Below are positions 26,789 through 34,636 of a stretch of 63,242 nucleotides of DNA, one piece after another. The notes beneath the pieces were generated by a model. That model had not been told where the DNA came from. It was given only the letters and a program-made list of their open reading frames with translations, and ran no database searches. Source of the DNA: Mesorhizobium alhagi CCNWXJ12-2 (lineage in GTDB: Bacteria > Pseudomonadota > Alphaproteobacteria > Rhizobiales > Rhizobiaceae); the NCBI RefSeq assembly GCF_000236565.1, contig NZ_AHAM01000168.1:1-63242 (forward strand), read 5' to 3'. Numbering within the stretch: the first letter of the stretch is position 1; each line of letters opens with the position of its first letter. The translations under genes were made by a program, and so were the position numbers.

Positions 26789-27208
26789 ATGGAGCCGCGT
26801 ATCTCGATCATCACGATCGCGGTCGACGATCTCGATCGTGCGGCGAAATTCTATGAGGAGATGGGGCTGAAGCGCCATCGCATCACGGACGGCGTGGCAT
26901 TTTTCCAGATGGGCGGCGCGATACTGTCGCTGTTTCCGCGCGAAAGCGCCGAGCAGGATTCCGGCATCGGTTTCGCCGATGGGCCGTCGCGCGTCTACCT
27001 CGCCTACAACACGCGCTCCGATGCTGAAGTCGACGAGGTTCTGGCTGCGGCTGAAAAGGCTGGTGGCCAGGTGATAAAACCGGCGCAGCGCGCTTTCTGG
27101 GGCGGATGGTACGGCTATTTCGCCGACACCGAGGGCAATCTTTGGGAAGTGGCGCACAATCCGGACTTCCCGATCGACGCGGAAGGCAGGATTTCGCTGC
27201 CGGAATAA
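26789..27208 (+). CDS. VOC (glyoxalase-like) family protein
   Basis: A 139-aa single-domain vicinal-oxygen-chelate protein: ISIITIAVDDLDRAAKFYEEMG, then FWGGWYGYFADTEGNLWEVAHNP. The latter is the usual metal-ligand strand with Glu in LWEV. The N-terminal His ligand position seems to be replaced by Thr or Ala, so the metal site may be incomplete. ATG 26789 lies 1 bp after the crotonase stop. Function unknown. Confidence 0.82.
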   Translation: MEPRISIITIAVDDLDRAAKFYEEMGLKRHRITDGVAFFQMGGAILSLFPRESAEQDSGIGFADGPSRVYLAYNTRSDAEVDEVLAAAEKAGGQVIKPAQRAFWGGWYGYFADTEGNLWEVAHNPDFPIDAEGRISLPE

Positions 27209-27410
27209 GCGCCCAGACACCGAACAGCGGAAGAATCTCGGAAGCCCCGCGGCCGCATCCTCTCCGCCAGCGCTGACGCTCCCCTCCAGGAACAAACTCG
27301 TCCGGCCGCCGTTGTCGCTTGGGAGCATTTTAATGCGTGGCCCGGCAGATTCCGTGCGCCCGCGGCAATGCGATAGCAAGCCTTAGGCGATCTGGAGAGG
27401 GAGGGCCGAC

Positions 27411-28427
27411 ATTCCGGAAGCGGCGAAACGGAGCGGCCGGCAATATTCGCAGGCGCGACGCTGCGGCCTCGCGCTGCCCCCCCTTGCGCTTTGCGGCTGT
27501 TCCGGCATCCAGTCGGCGCTCGATCCAGCGGGCGACGAGGCAGTGGCCGTCGCCCGGCTTTTCTGGGTCATGGCCATCGCCGGCGCACTGATCTGGGCTG
27601 CAGTCATAGGCACGCTGATCTACGCCACGCGAGAGCGGCGGCGGGTCCAGAGTGAGCACGCCGCAGGGTTGCTGATCCTTTGGGGCGGCGCGATCATACC
27701 CGCACTGCTGCTTGGGCTTCTGCTCGGTTATGCGCTCTGGCTGATGCCCGACATCAGGCCGTGGTCCGCGCCGGGCGAGCCGGCAGGCCTTCGCATCGAG
27801 GTCGAAGGCGAGCAGTTCTGGTGGCGGGTCCGCTACCATCCTGCCGACGGCCCGCCCGTCGACGCCGCCAACGAGATCAGGCTGCCGGTCGGCGAACGTG
27901 TCGAATTCACCCTGACCTCCAGCGACGTGATCCATTCCTTCTGGATTCCCGTGCTCGGCGGCAAGATGGACATGATCCCCGGCCGCACCAATCGCCTGAC
28001 GCTCAGGGCAGCCAAGACCGGGACCTATCGCGGCCCCTGCACTGAATTCTGCGGCACGTCGCACGCACTGATGGCGTTTTCTGTTGTGGTGATGGAGCCG
28101 GACGCCTTCCGCGATTGGCTCGCCGACGAGGCCAGGCCCTCACCAGGCGCCGGCGCTCCGGGCGGCGAACTGTTCATCGCCAATGGCTGCCCGGCATGCC
28201 ACACGGTCAGAGGCACGGAAGCCACTGGCGCCGTCGGCCCGGATCTGTCGCATGTCGGTTCGCGCGAGACGCTCGCCGCCGGCATCATGCCTGTCGACGT
28301 CGAGGCCATCGCCAGTTTCATAAGTAAACCCGATGCGATCAAGCCCGGCGCGCAGATGCCCGCGTTCGGGATGCTGCCCGAGGCCGACATCGCCGCTATC
28401 GCCGCCTATCTGGAGGGGCTCAAATGA
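27411..28427 (+). CDS. Cytochrome c oxidase subunit II with C-terminal cytochrome c domain (CoxM-like)
   Basis: A copper- and heme-bearing electron entry subunit, about 338 aa. An N-terminal Arg-Arg and hydrophobic stretch ends in lipobox-like LCGC (Cys30), followed by the usual SGIQSALDPAG. Two membrane helices follow, then the CuA domain (His in VIHSFWIP; CTEFCGTSHALM) and a cytochrome c domain with CPACH. No ATG, GTG or TTG lies between the in-frame stop at 27384 and the lipobox. ATT at 27411 follows GGAGAGGGAGG at good spacing and is taken as start. GTG 27543 would lose the lipobox. It overlaps the next gene by 4 bp. Confidence 0.88.
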   Translation: MPEAAKRSGRQYSQARRCGLALPPLALCGCSGIQSALDPAGDEAVAVARLFWVMAIAGALIWAAVIGTLIYATRERRRVQSEHAAGLLILWGGAIIPALLLGLLLGYALWLMPDIRPWSAPGEPAGLRIEVEGEQFWWRVRYHPADGPPVDAANEIRLPVGERVEFTLTSSDVIHSFWIPVLGGKMDMIPGRTNRLTLRAAKTGTYRGPCTEFCGTSHALMAFSVVVMEPDAFRDWLADEARPSPGAGAPGGELFIANGCPACHTVRGTEATGAVGPDLSHVGSRETLAAGIMPVDVEAIASFISKPDAIKPGAQMPAFGMLPEADIAAIAAYLEGLK

Positions 28428-30937
28428 AGCCGCCTCCAATTGCCCCGGAGGAAGTCCGCCGAGCCCAGGAAAAGCGGCTGCGCGACGTCTGGGAAACGCC
28501 CAGCGGCTGGCGCTACTGGACGTCGGTCAACAACACCCAGGTCGGCGTCTGGTACACCGCAACCGCCTTTGCCTTCATGCTGTTTGCCGGCGTTCTGGCG
28601 CTTTTGATGCGGACGCAGCTCGCCGTTCCCGACAACGACTTCCTCTCGGCGGATTTCTTCAACCAAGCGTTTACACTGCACGGCACGGTGATGATGTTCC
28701 TGTTCGCCGTGCCGATGTTCGAGGCGGTCGCGATCTACCTCCTGCCGCCGATGCTCGGCGCGCGCGACCTGCCGTTTCCGCGGCTGTCGGCCTTCGGCTT
28801 CTGGAGCTTTCTGATCGGCGGCGCCTTCGTCTGCGGTTCGATCTTCTTCGACGCCGCTCCCAATGCGGGCTGGTTCATGTATCCGCCGCTCGCCACCGAC
28901 AAGCAGTATTCCGGCATCGGCGCCGACATCTGGCTGCTCGGACTGTCCTTCATCGAGGTCGCCTCGATCGCCGCCGCGGTCGAACTGATCGTCGGGACGA
29001 TGAAGTGCCGCGCGCCCGGCATGCGCGTCAACATGATGCCGCTCTTTGCCTGGTACCTGCTGATCGTCGCCGGCATGATCCTTTTCGCGTTTCCGCCGCT
29101 GATCGCCGGCGACCTCTTGTTCGAACTGGAGCGGATGTTCGACTGGCCTTTCTTCGACGCGGCGCGCGGCGGCGACCCGATCCTCTGGCAGCACCTGTTC
29201 TGGATATTCGGCCACCCGGAGGTCTACATCATCTTCCTGCCGGCTATCGCGCTGATGGCGATGATCGTGCCGACCTTCGCGCAGCGCCCGATCGTCGGCT
29301 ATTCCTGGATCGTGCTCGCCGCGGTAGGGACCGGCTTCCTGTCCTTCGGCCTGTGGGTCCACCACATGTTCGCAACCGGCCTGCCGCAGATTTCGCTCGC
29401 CTTCTTCTCGGCGGCGTCAGAGGCGGTGGTGATCCCGACCGGCGTGCAGATATTCGTATTCATTGCCACGCTGCTTGCGGGCCGCGTCATCTTCGGCGTG
29501 CCGATGCTTTTCGGGGCAGGTGGGCTCGCCATCTTTATCATAGGCGGGCTGACAGGGGTGATGGTGGCGCTCGCGCCTTTCGACTGGCAGGCGCACGACA
29601 CCTATTTCATCGTCGCGCACCTGCATTACGTGCTGATCGGCGGCATGCTGTTTCCGGTCGTCGCCGGCCTCTATTACTTCTATCCGCTCGTCGACGGAAG
29701 AAAGCTGTCGGACCGGCTGGGCAAGATCGCCTTCTGGCTGATGTTCGTTGGCTTCAACGTCGCCTTCTTCCCAATGCACCTCTCCGGTCTGCGTGGCATG
29801 CCGCGCCGCGTGTTCACCTATCCCGAAGGTTTGGGCTGGGACTGGCTCAATCTCATCTCCACGATCGGCGCATATGTCTTCGCGGCGGGTTTTCTGGTCG
29901 TCGTTTTTGACGTGCTGCGGCCGAAGAGCCGTCAGCCCGCGCTGGAGCGCAATCCGTGGAACGCCGGCACGCTCGAATGGATCAACGAGCCGGACGAGAA
30001 TTGGGGGGTGCGCTCGATTCCGCTGATCGAAAGCCGCTATCCCGCCTGGGACCAGCAGGACCTGATCCGCCATACCGACGAAGGACGGTTCTATCTGCCG
30101 GACGCGGAGGAGGGGCGGCGCGAAACGTTGGTGACCTCCGTGCTCGACGCCGAACCGATCTACTGTATGCGCGTCGGCGGCAATGCCGTCTCGCCGATCG
30201 TCGCCGCCTTCGCGCTCGGCGCCGTGTTCATCGCACTGACCTTCGAATGGTGGGTTGCTACGGCCGTGAGCGCATTCGTCACGCTCGGCGCGATCCTTTT
30301 CTGGGCCTGGACCGGAACGGCGGAAATCCCCGAAAAGCCTGGAAAGGATATCGGCCTCGGCCTGACCCTGCCGCTTTACAGGTCGGGACCGGAATCGGTC
30401 GGCTGGTGGGCGATGTTCATCACCATGGTCGGAGACGGGACGGCGTTCGGCAGCCTCGTTTTCGGCTATTTCTTCTACTGGACGATCCACGAGGATTTCA
30501 CTGCCGGGACAGCCGGGCCGGGAGTGCTCTGGCCTATGGCTGCGCTGGCGTGCTTCGTGGCGGCGTGGCTGCTGATGCTCGCGGCACGCGGAGTGAATGC
30601 GCGCGGCTCCGCCATCGGAATGCGGCTCGCGGTCGGAGCAGCCTTGGTGCTGACTGCTGTCGGGAGCTTAACTGGCCTCTACGGTCCATGGGTACATGGG
30701 ATGGACCCGACGGCGCATGTCTATCCCGCTATCGTCTGGGTGCTCGTGGCGTGGACGGCGGTGCACGGAGCGGTGGGGATTGTCATGCTGCTCTACTGTC
30801 TGGCGCGCAGCTTTGCGGGAAAGCTCACGACGGCCCACGACATCGATATCCACAATGTCGTTCTCTTCTGGCATTTCCTGACAGTGACGGCAGTGACGAC
30901 CTTCGCCGTCGTAGGCCTGTTCCCGCTGGCGTTGTGA
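28424..30937 (+). CDS. Cytochrome c oxidase subunit I-III fusion (CoxN/CtaD-CtaE)
   Basis: An 837-aa fusion. Residues to about 560 are subunit I: heme ligand in TLHGTVMMF, D-channel Asp in GARDLPFPR, CuB and cross-linked Tyr in FGHPEVYIIF, HHMF, K-channel region, and heme ligands in HDTYFIVAHLHYV. After a soluble linker, the C-terminal part has five or more helices with subunit III features (GWWAMFITMVGDGTAFGSLVFGYFFYW; HNVVLFWHFLTV). The Glu in HPEVY marks an A1-like proton path, but the usual Asn pair after FPR reads SA. It catalyses O2 reduction with proton pumping at the inner membrane. Coupled to subunit II by ATGA overlap. Confidence 0.94.
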   Translation: MKPPPIAPEEVRRAQEKRLRDVWETPSGWRYWTSVNNTQVGVWYTATAFAFMLFAGVLALLMRTQLAVPDNDFLSADFFNQAFTLHGTVMMFLFAVPMFEAVAIYLLPPMLGARDLPFPRLSAFGFWSFLIGGAFVCGSIFFDAAPNAGWFMYPPLATDKQYSGIGADIWLLGLSFIEVASIAAAVELIVGTMKCRAPGMRVNMMPLFAWYLLIVAGMILFAFPPLIAGDLLFELERMFDWPFFDAARGGDPILWQHLFWIFGHPEVYIIFLPAIALMAMIVPTFAQRPIVGYSWIVLAAVGTGFLSFGLWVHHMFATGLPQISLAFFSAASEAVVIPTGVQIFVFIATLLAGRVIFGVPMLFGAGGLAIFIIGGLTGVMVALAPFDWQAHDTYFIVAHLHYVLIGGMLFPVVAGLYYFYPLVDGRKLSDRLGKIAFWLMFVGFNVAFFPMHLSGLRGMPRRVFTYPEGLGWDWLNLISTIGAYVFAAGFLVVVFDVLRPKSRQPALERNPWNAGTLEWINEPDENWGVRSIPLIESRYPAWDQQDLIRHTDEGRFYLPDAEEGRRETLVTSVLDAEPIYCMRVGGNAVSPIVAAFALGAVFIALTFEWWVATAVSAFVTLGAILFWAWTGTAEIPEKPGKDIGLGLTLPLYRSGPESVGWWAMFITMVGDGTAFGSLVFGYFFYWTIHEDFTAGTAGPGVLWPMAALACFVAAWLLMLAARGVNARGSAIGMRLAVGAALVLTAVGSLTGLYGPWVHGMDPTAHVYPAIVWVLVAWTAVHGAVGIVMLLYCLARSFAGKLTTAHDIDIHNVVLFWHFLTVTAVTTFAVVGLFPLAL

Positions 30938-30944
30938 GGCGACG

Positions 30945-31325
30945 ATGCGGATCCTCCCCAAGGAAATCGAAACGCTTTGGACCCTGTTCACCGCGCCTGT
31001 CGTGTGGGCGCTGCATTTCCTCGTCTGCTATGTCGGGGCGGCAATCTACTGCGCCAAGCAGGATGCGGTGGATTTCGGCTTCGGCGTGGTCCGGGCAGGC
31101 ATCGGCGCCGTCACCGTCGCAGCGCTGGCGATGATCGTGCTCTCGGCTGTTCTCGCCTGGCGGCAATGGGGATTCGGAACCTACGATCCGCCGCATGACG
31201 ATCCGACCCCGCATGACCGCAGACGCTTCCAGGGATTCGCTACGCTGCTGCTCTCGGGCCTGAGCTTCATCGCCGTGGTTTACACCGCCATGGCCGCGCT
31301 GATGATTTCCGGGTGCTTCCAATGA
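30945..31325 (+). CDS. Small membrane protein of the oxidase operon
   Basis: A 126-aa protein with three predicted membrane helices (about 13-35, 48-70 and 97-120) separated by the acidic His-rich loop YDPPHDDPTPHDRR. It begins 7 bp after the oxidase fusion and overlaps ctaG by ATGA. Similar small proteins occupy this slot in rhizobial alternative oxidase clusters, and it may be an assembly or accessory subunit. No named family is claimed. Confidence 0.78.
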   Translation: MRILPKEIETLWTLFTAPVVWALHFLVCYVGAAIYCAKQDAVDFGFGVVRAGIGAVTVAALAMIVLSAVLAWRQWGFGTYDPPHDDPTPHDRRRFQGFATLLLSGLSFIAVVYTAMAALMISGCFQ

Positions 31326-31972
31326 AGCGCACGGCGCTCATTGTCGGCCTGCTGATGCTCGCAATCATCTGGGGCGGTCCACTCTTTGCCGCCGGCGAGA
31401 ATTCCTTCACCGCACATATGTTGGTTCATATGGGCGTCGTCGCCGTCGCCGCGCCGCTTGTCGCGCTTGGCCTGTCCGGAACAGAGTGGGATTTTTCACG
31501 GCGCTCGCGGCTTTTCTCGCCTGTGCCCGCCTCGCTCCTCGAACTCGTCGTGGTCTGGGTCTGGCATGCGCCGGCCCTGCGCGCGGTGGCCGAAACTTCG
31601 CCGGTCGCCGCTGCTGCCGAACAGGCGAGCTTTCTTGCGGCAGGGCTGATCCTTTGGCTGTCTTGTGTAGGCCACAGCGGCTATGACAGAAACGAAAGAA
31701 GTGCGGCCGGCGCGTTCGGGCTCCTGTTCACTTCGGTGCACATGACGCTGCTCGGCGCGCTTTTGGCGCTGACGCCGCGCCCGCTTTACGGGACAGGCGA
31801 TGTAACCTGCCTTGGCTTGACGCTCAGCGCCGGCCAAGACCAGGCGCTCGGCGGCGTAATCATGCTCATGGTTGGCGCGGCCGTCTATCTTGTCGGGGGG
31901 CTGGCCTTGCTTGCGCGGCTTTTGGCAGCGCAGGACGCGCGCGGCCGAACCGATCGGAGGCTCGCGCGATGA
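31322..31972 (+). CDS. Cytochrome c oxidase assembly protein, Caa3-type CtaG-like
   Basis: A 216-aa polytopic membrane protein of the Caa3_CtaG family (unrelated to the Cox11-type CtaG). Conserved histidines are seen in SFTAHMLVHMGVVAVAAP, WVWHAPAL, CVGHSGY and SVHMTLLGALL. Members are thought to help copper insertion into oxidases. It is joined by ATGA overlaps to genes on both sides, so it is expressed with the oxidase. The usual length is 250-300 aa, so this copy is somewhat short. Confidence 0.85.
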   Translation: MKRTALIVGLLMLAIIWGGPLFAAGENSFTAHMLVHMGVVAVAAPLVALGLSGTEWDFSRRSRLFSPVPASLLELVVVWVWHAPALRAVAETSPVAAAAEQASFLAAGLILWLSCVGHSGYDRNERSAAGAFGLLFTSVHMTLLGALLALTPRPLYGTGDVTCLGLTLSAGQDQALGGVIMLMVGAAVYLVGGLALLARLLAAQDARGRTDRRLAR

Positions 31973-33027
31973 TCAAGTTCCACTGGAAGCACATCGCCAT
32001 CGCGCTGGCGATTCTGCCCTTCGTGGCGGTGTTCGTCGCCTGGATAGGCTTCTTCAATATCGGCGCGTCGACGGGACACTGGAAGATCACCGAGTGGTTT
32101 CTGCATTTGGCCATGCGTTCGGCAGTACGCACCTACTCGCTCGCCGTCGAGGTTCCCGAACGGTTGCCCATCGAGGGCATCCAACCGGCGGCGGGACATT
32201 TCGCACGCGGCTGCGCGATCTGCCACGGCGCGCCGGGCGAACCGCGCTCGCCGTCGGTCCTGCGGATGCTGCCGCGGCCGCCCGACCTGGCGCCGGTGAT
32301 GGGCACCTGGTCCGACGCCGAGCTGTTCCGCATCGTCAAATACGGGGTGCGCTTCACCGGCATGCCGGCCTGGCCCACCCAGGAGCGCGACGACGAGGTC
32401 TGGGCGATGGTCGCATTCCTGCGCGCGTTGCCGCAGATGGACGCCCCGACTTACCGCGAACTGGCGATCGGAGGCGAGGGCGGTGCGGCAATGCCCGCGA
32501 ACGACTTTGAGACGGCGTTGGCGGATTGCGCGCGGTGTCACGGCCGCGACGGGCGAGGGCGTAGCGAGCACGTGCCGATCATCTCAGGCCAGCGGCAGGA
32601 ATATCTGCGTGCAAGCCTTGAGGCGTTCGCCGAAAGAAAGCGCCCGAGCGGCGTCATGGAACTTGCGGCCGTCGAAGCCGACCCTCGCCTGTTTTCCGAT
32701 CTCGCCCGCCATTTCGCTTCGCAACCGCCCGTTTCCGCGCCCGCCGCCGGCTCAAGCGACGCCGCGCGCGGGCGCGAGATCGCCGAACGCGGCATTCCCG
32801 AAAGAAAGGTGCCAGCCTGCTTGAGTTGCCATGGCGGCGCGCCCCGCAACCCAGTCTATCCAAAGCTCGACGGCCAGCACGCTAGCTACCTGAAGACACA
32901 GCTTCGTCTCTTTGCCGAAGGCAAGCGCGGCGGAACTCCCTACGCCCATCTCATGGAACAGACGGCAAGATCGTTGGAAGCCGATGACATAGAGGATCTT
33001 GCCGCCTATTTCTCATCGGCAAAATGA
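31969..33027 (+). CDS. Membrane-anchored triheme cytochrome c
   Basis: A 352-aa protein with an N-terminal anchor (about residues 10-30) and three cytochrome c domains with heme sites CAICH, CARCH and CLSCH. Probable Met ligands lie in FTGMPAWP and in the later domains. It closes the oxidase operon by ATGA overlap with ctaG. It most probably passes electrons from the quinol-oxidising side or a periplasmic dehydrogenase to the CuA subunit. The organisation resembles cytochromes of alcohol dehydrogenases, but no dehydrogenase is adjacent. Confidence 0.9.
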   Translation: MIKFHWKHIAIALAILPFVAVFVAWIGFFNIGASTGHWKITEWFLHLAMRSAVRTYSLAVEVPERLPIEGIQPAAGHFARGCAICHGAPGEPRSPSVLRMLPRPPDLAPVMGTWSDAELFRIVKYGVRFTGMPAWPTQERDDEVWAMVAFLRALPQMDAPTYRELAIGGEGGAAMPANDFETALADCARCHGRDGRGRSEHVPIISGQRQEYLRASLEAFAERKRPSGVMELAAVEADPRLFSDLARHFASQPPVSAPAAGSSDAARGREIAERGIPERKVPACLSCHGGAPRNPVYPKLDGQHASYLKTQLRLFAEGKRGGTPYAHLMEQTARSLEADDIEDLAAYFSSAK

Positions 33028-33154
33028 AGGGATATTCGTAGATTGGCATGAGCGAGGCGTTGGCCACGCTGGCGCAAGGCTGCCTGTGGCGTTGACCGCT
33101 GCGATGCGCCGCCTGCTGCCGAAACTTTGCCGGCATGCTCGAGATAAACTGCGG

Positions 33155-33394
33155 TCACAGGCGCGAGCGGAATTCATCCAGGCGCAACCTGCCGATTTCG
33201 CGGTCGACGATCGCCGTGATGTCGTGGCGTTTGATGCCGATGTCGCGCAACTCACGATCATCGAGGCGCTGCAGATCCTTGAGAGCCAGGCGTCGGCGCT
33301 CACGGACATGAAAAAAGTTCAATATCCAGGTGAACAACGAGGCCCTCGGCCTTGCGGGAGCACGGATTTGATCGAATTCGGCGCAAGAGGTCAT
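33155..33394 (-). CDS. DUF1127 protein
   Basis: A 79-aa Arg-rich protein with the DUF1127 core RRLALKDLQRLDDRELRDIGI. A short amphipathic segment SLFTWILNFFHV precedes it. Small DUF1127 proteins of alphaproteobacteria have been linked to RNA turnover and phosphate or carbon metabolism. It is divergent from the LysR gene with 120 bp between starts, so that regulator may control it. Confidence 0.85.
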   Translation of the reverse strand: MTSCAEFDQIRAPARPRASLFTWILNFFHVRERRRLALKDLQRLDDRELRDIGIKRHDITAIVDREIGRLRLDEFRSRL

Positions 33395-33514
33395 GATCTT
33401 TGCCTTTCAATGCGAATTTGAAGTTTCGAATGTGAAAGGACTCTACGCGCTTGAAGCTTTGGTCAAAAACGACTAGTTTTCACAGCATCAGATAGTTTTA
33501 TTTGAAGATGATTC

Positions 33515-34432
33515 ATGCTCCATATCCCTGGCACGCGGGCCTTGCAGGCATTCGAAGCGGCGGGGCGGCACTTGAGTTTCACGCGCGCAGCGAATGAGCT
33601 GCATCTGACGCCGGCGGCGATCAGCCATCAAATCAAGGAATTCGAGGATCAGGTTGGCGTCCAGCTGTTCCACCGGACCAGCCGCTCCATGCGGCTGACG
33701 GAAGCCGGCGAGGTCCTGCACATGGCGACGATAGAGGCACTCACAGGGCTGACAGGCGCGGTGTCGCGCGCCCGGAAAATGGTGCGCAGTACATCACTGT
33801 TGAAGGTCACGGCCGACGCGCAGTTCGCAGCAAAATGGCTGATGCGGCGTGTGGACAGTTTCAAGAAAGCCTATCCCGACATCGAGTTGAGATTCGATAT
33901 TTCCTATGAAGTGCGGGATCTGGAACTCGAAGATATCGATATCGCCATCCGTTTCGGCACCGGAAAATATCCAAGACTTTGCGCCGACCGGCTGTTTGAG
34001 AACGTCATAATTCCCGTCTGCAGCCCCCGCCTGCTGATATCCGGGCCACCGCTAAAAGAGCCACGCGATCTCTTCAGGCATACACTCGCCCATATCGAAT
34101 GGTCTCGCCGCGGCGTGACCTGGCCGAACTGGAAAATGTGGATGGCCGCGGCCGGCATCGACGATTTCGACGATAGCCGCACAATCGTCTTCGACACGTC
34201 CACAGGCGCCCTGCAGGCCGCCATCGACGGCGATGCCGTCGCGCTTGCCGATTTTACCATCGTGGCCAACGATCTTTCGGAAGGCAGGCTGGTGAGGCCG
34301 TTCCAATTGGGAATCAAGATGGCTCCGGAGTTCGCTTACTTTCTTGTCTATACCGAAAGCATGGCCAACGATCCCCGCATCGTTGCCTTCCGAACATGGA
34401 TCATGGACGAAGCTTCAAAAACGCAAGTATAG
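33515..34432 (+). CDS. LysR-family regulator (GcvA-like)
   Basis: A 305-aa LysR regulator. The N-terminal helix-turn-helix reads ALQAFEAAGRHLSFTRAANE with LHLTPAAISHQIKEFED. The effector domain starts at LLKVTADAQFAAKWLMRRV, the GcvA/AmpR-like subtype. It is divergent from the DUF1127 gene. No metabolic operon is attached, so target and inducer are unknown. Confidence 0.9.
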   Translation: MLHIPGTRALQAFEAAGRHLSFTRAANELHLTPAAISHQIKEFEDQVGVQLFHRTSRSMRLTEAGEVLHMATIEALTGLTGAVSRARKMVRSTSLLKVTADAQFAAKWLMRRVDSFKKAYPDIELRFDISYEVRDLELEDIDIAIRFGTGKYPRLCADRLFENVIIPVCSPRLLISGPPLKEPRDLFRHTLAHIEWSRRGVTWPNWKMWMAAAGIDDFDDSRTIVFDTSTGALQAAIDGDAVALADFTIVANDLSEGRLVRPFQLGIKMAPEFAYFLVYTESMANDPRIVAFRTWIMDEASKTQV

Positions 34433-34636
34433 CCCGCAATGGACGATGCCCTGCGCGGCGGTCCAATCGCCTGTGAGGATCAAACCGGCAGGGCCGGCCC
34501 GCGCCGGCCGATCAACGCTCTGATGGTGAGCGGGGCGCCTAGCCAGTGGACACATCACTGCACATTGGATGCTCCGGTGCGGGGGCGAGTCTGGTCGAAA
34601 CGTATCAACTAAGGCATTGCGAACGAAACGGAAACG

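Noticed and set aside
27333-27386. ATG at 27333 as start of oxidase subunit II
   Set aside because: It is in the same frame, but a TAG at 27384 stops it before the signal sequence.
27477-27483. Frameshift at a run of seven C in the subunit II signal region
   Set aside because: Arg-Arg before the run and the hydrophobic lipobox segment after it are in the same frame, so no shift is needed.
33395-33514. LysR box in the DUF1127/LysR gap
   Set aside because: T-N11-A patterns occur several times by chance in this AT-rich gap and none has convincing dyad symmetry.
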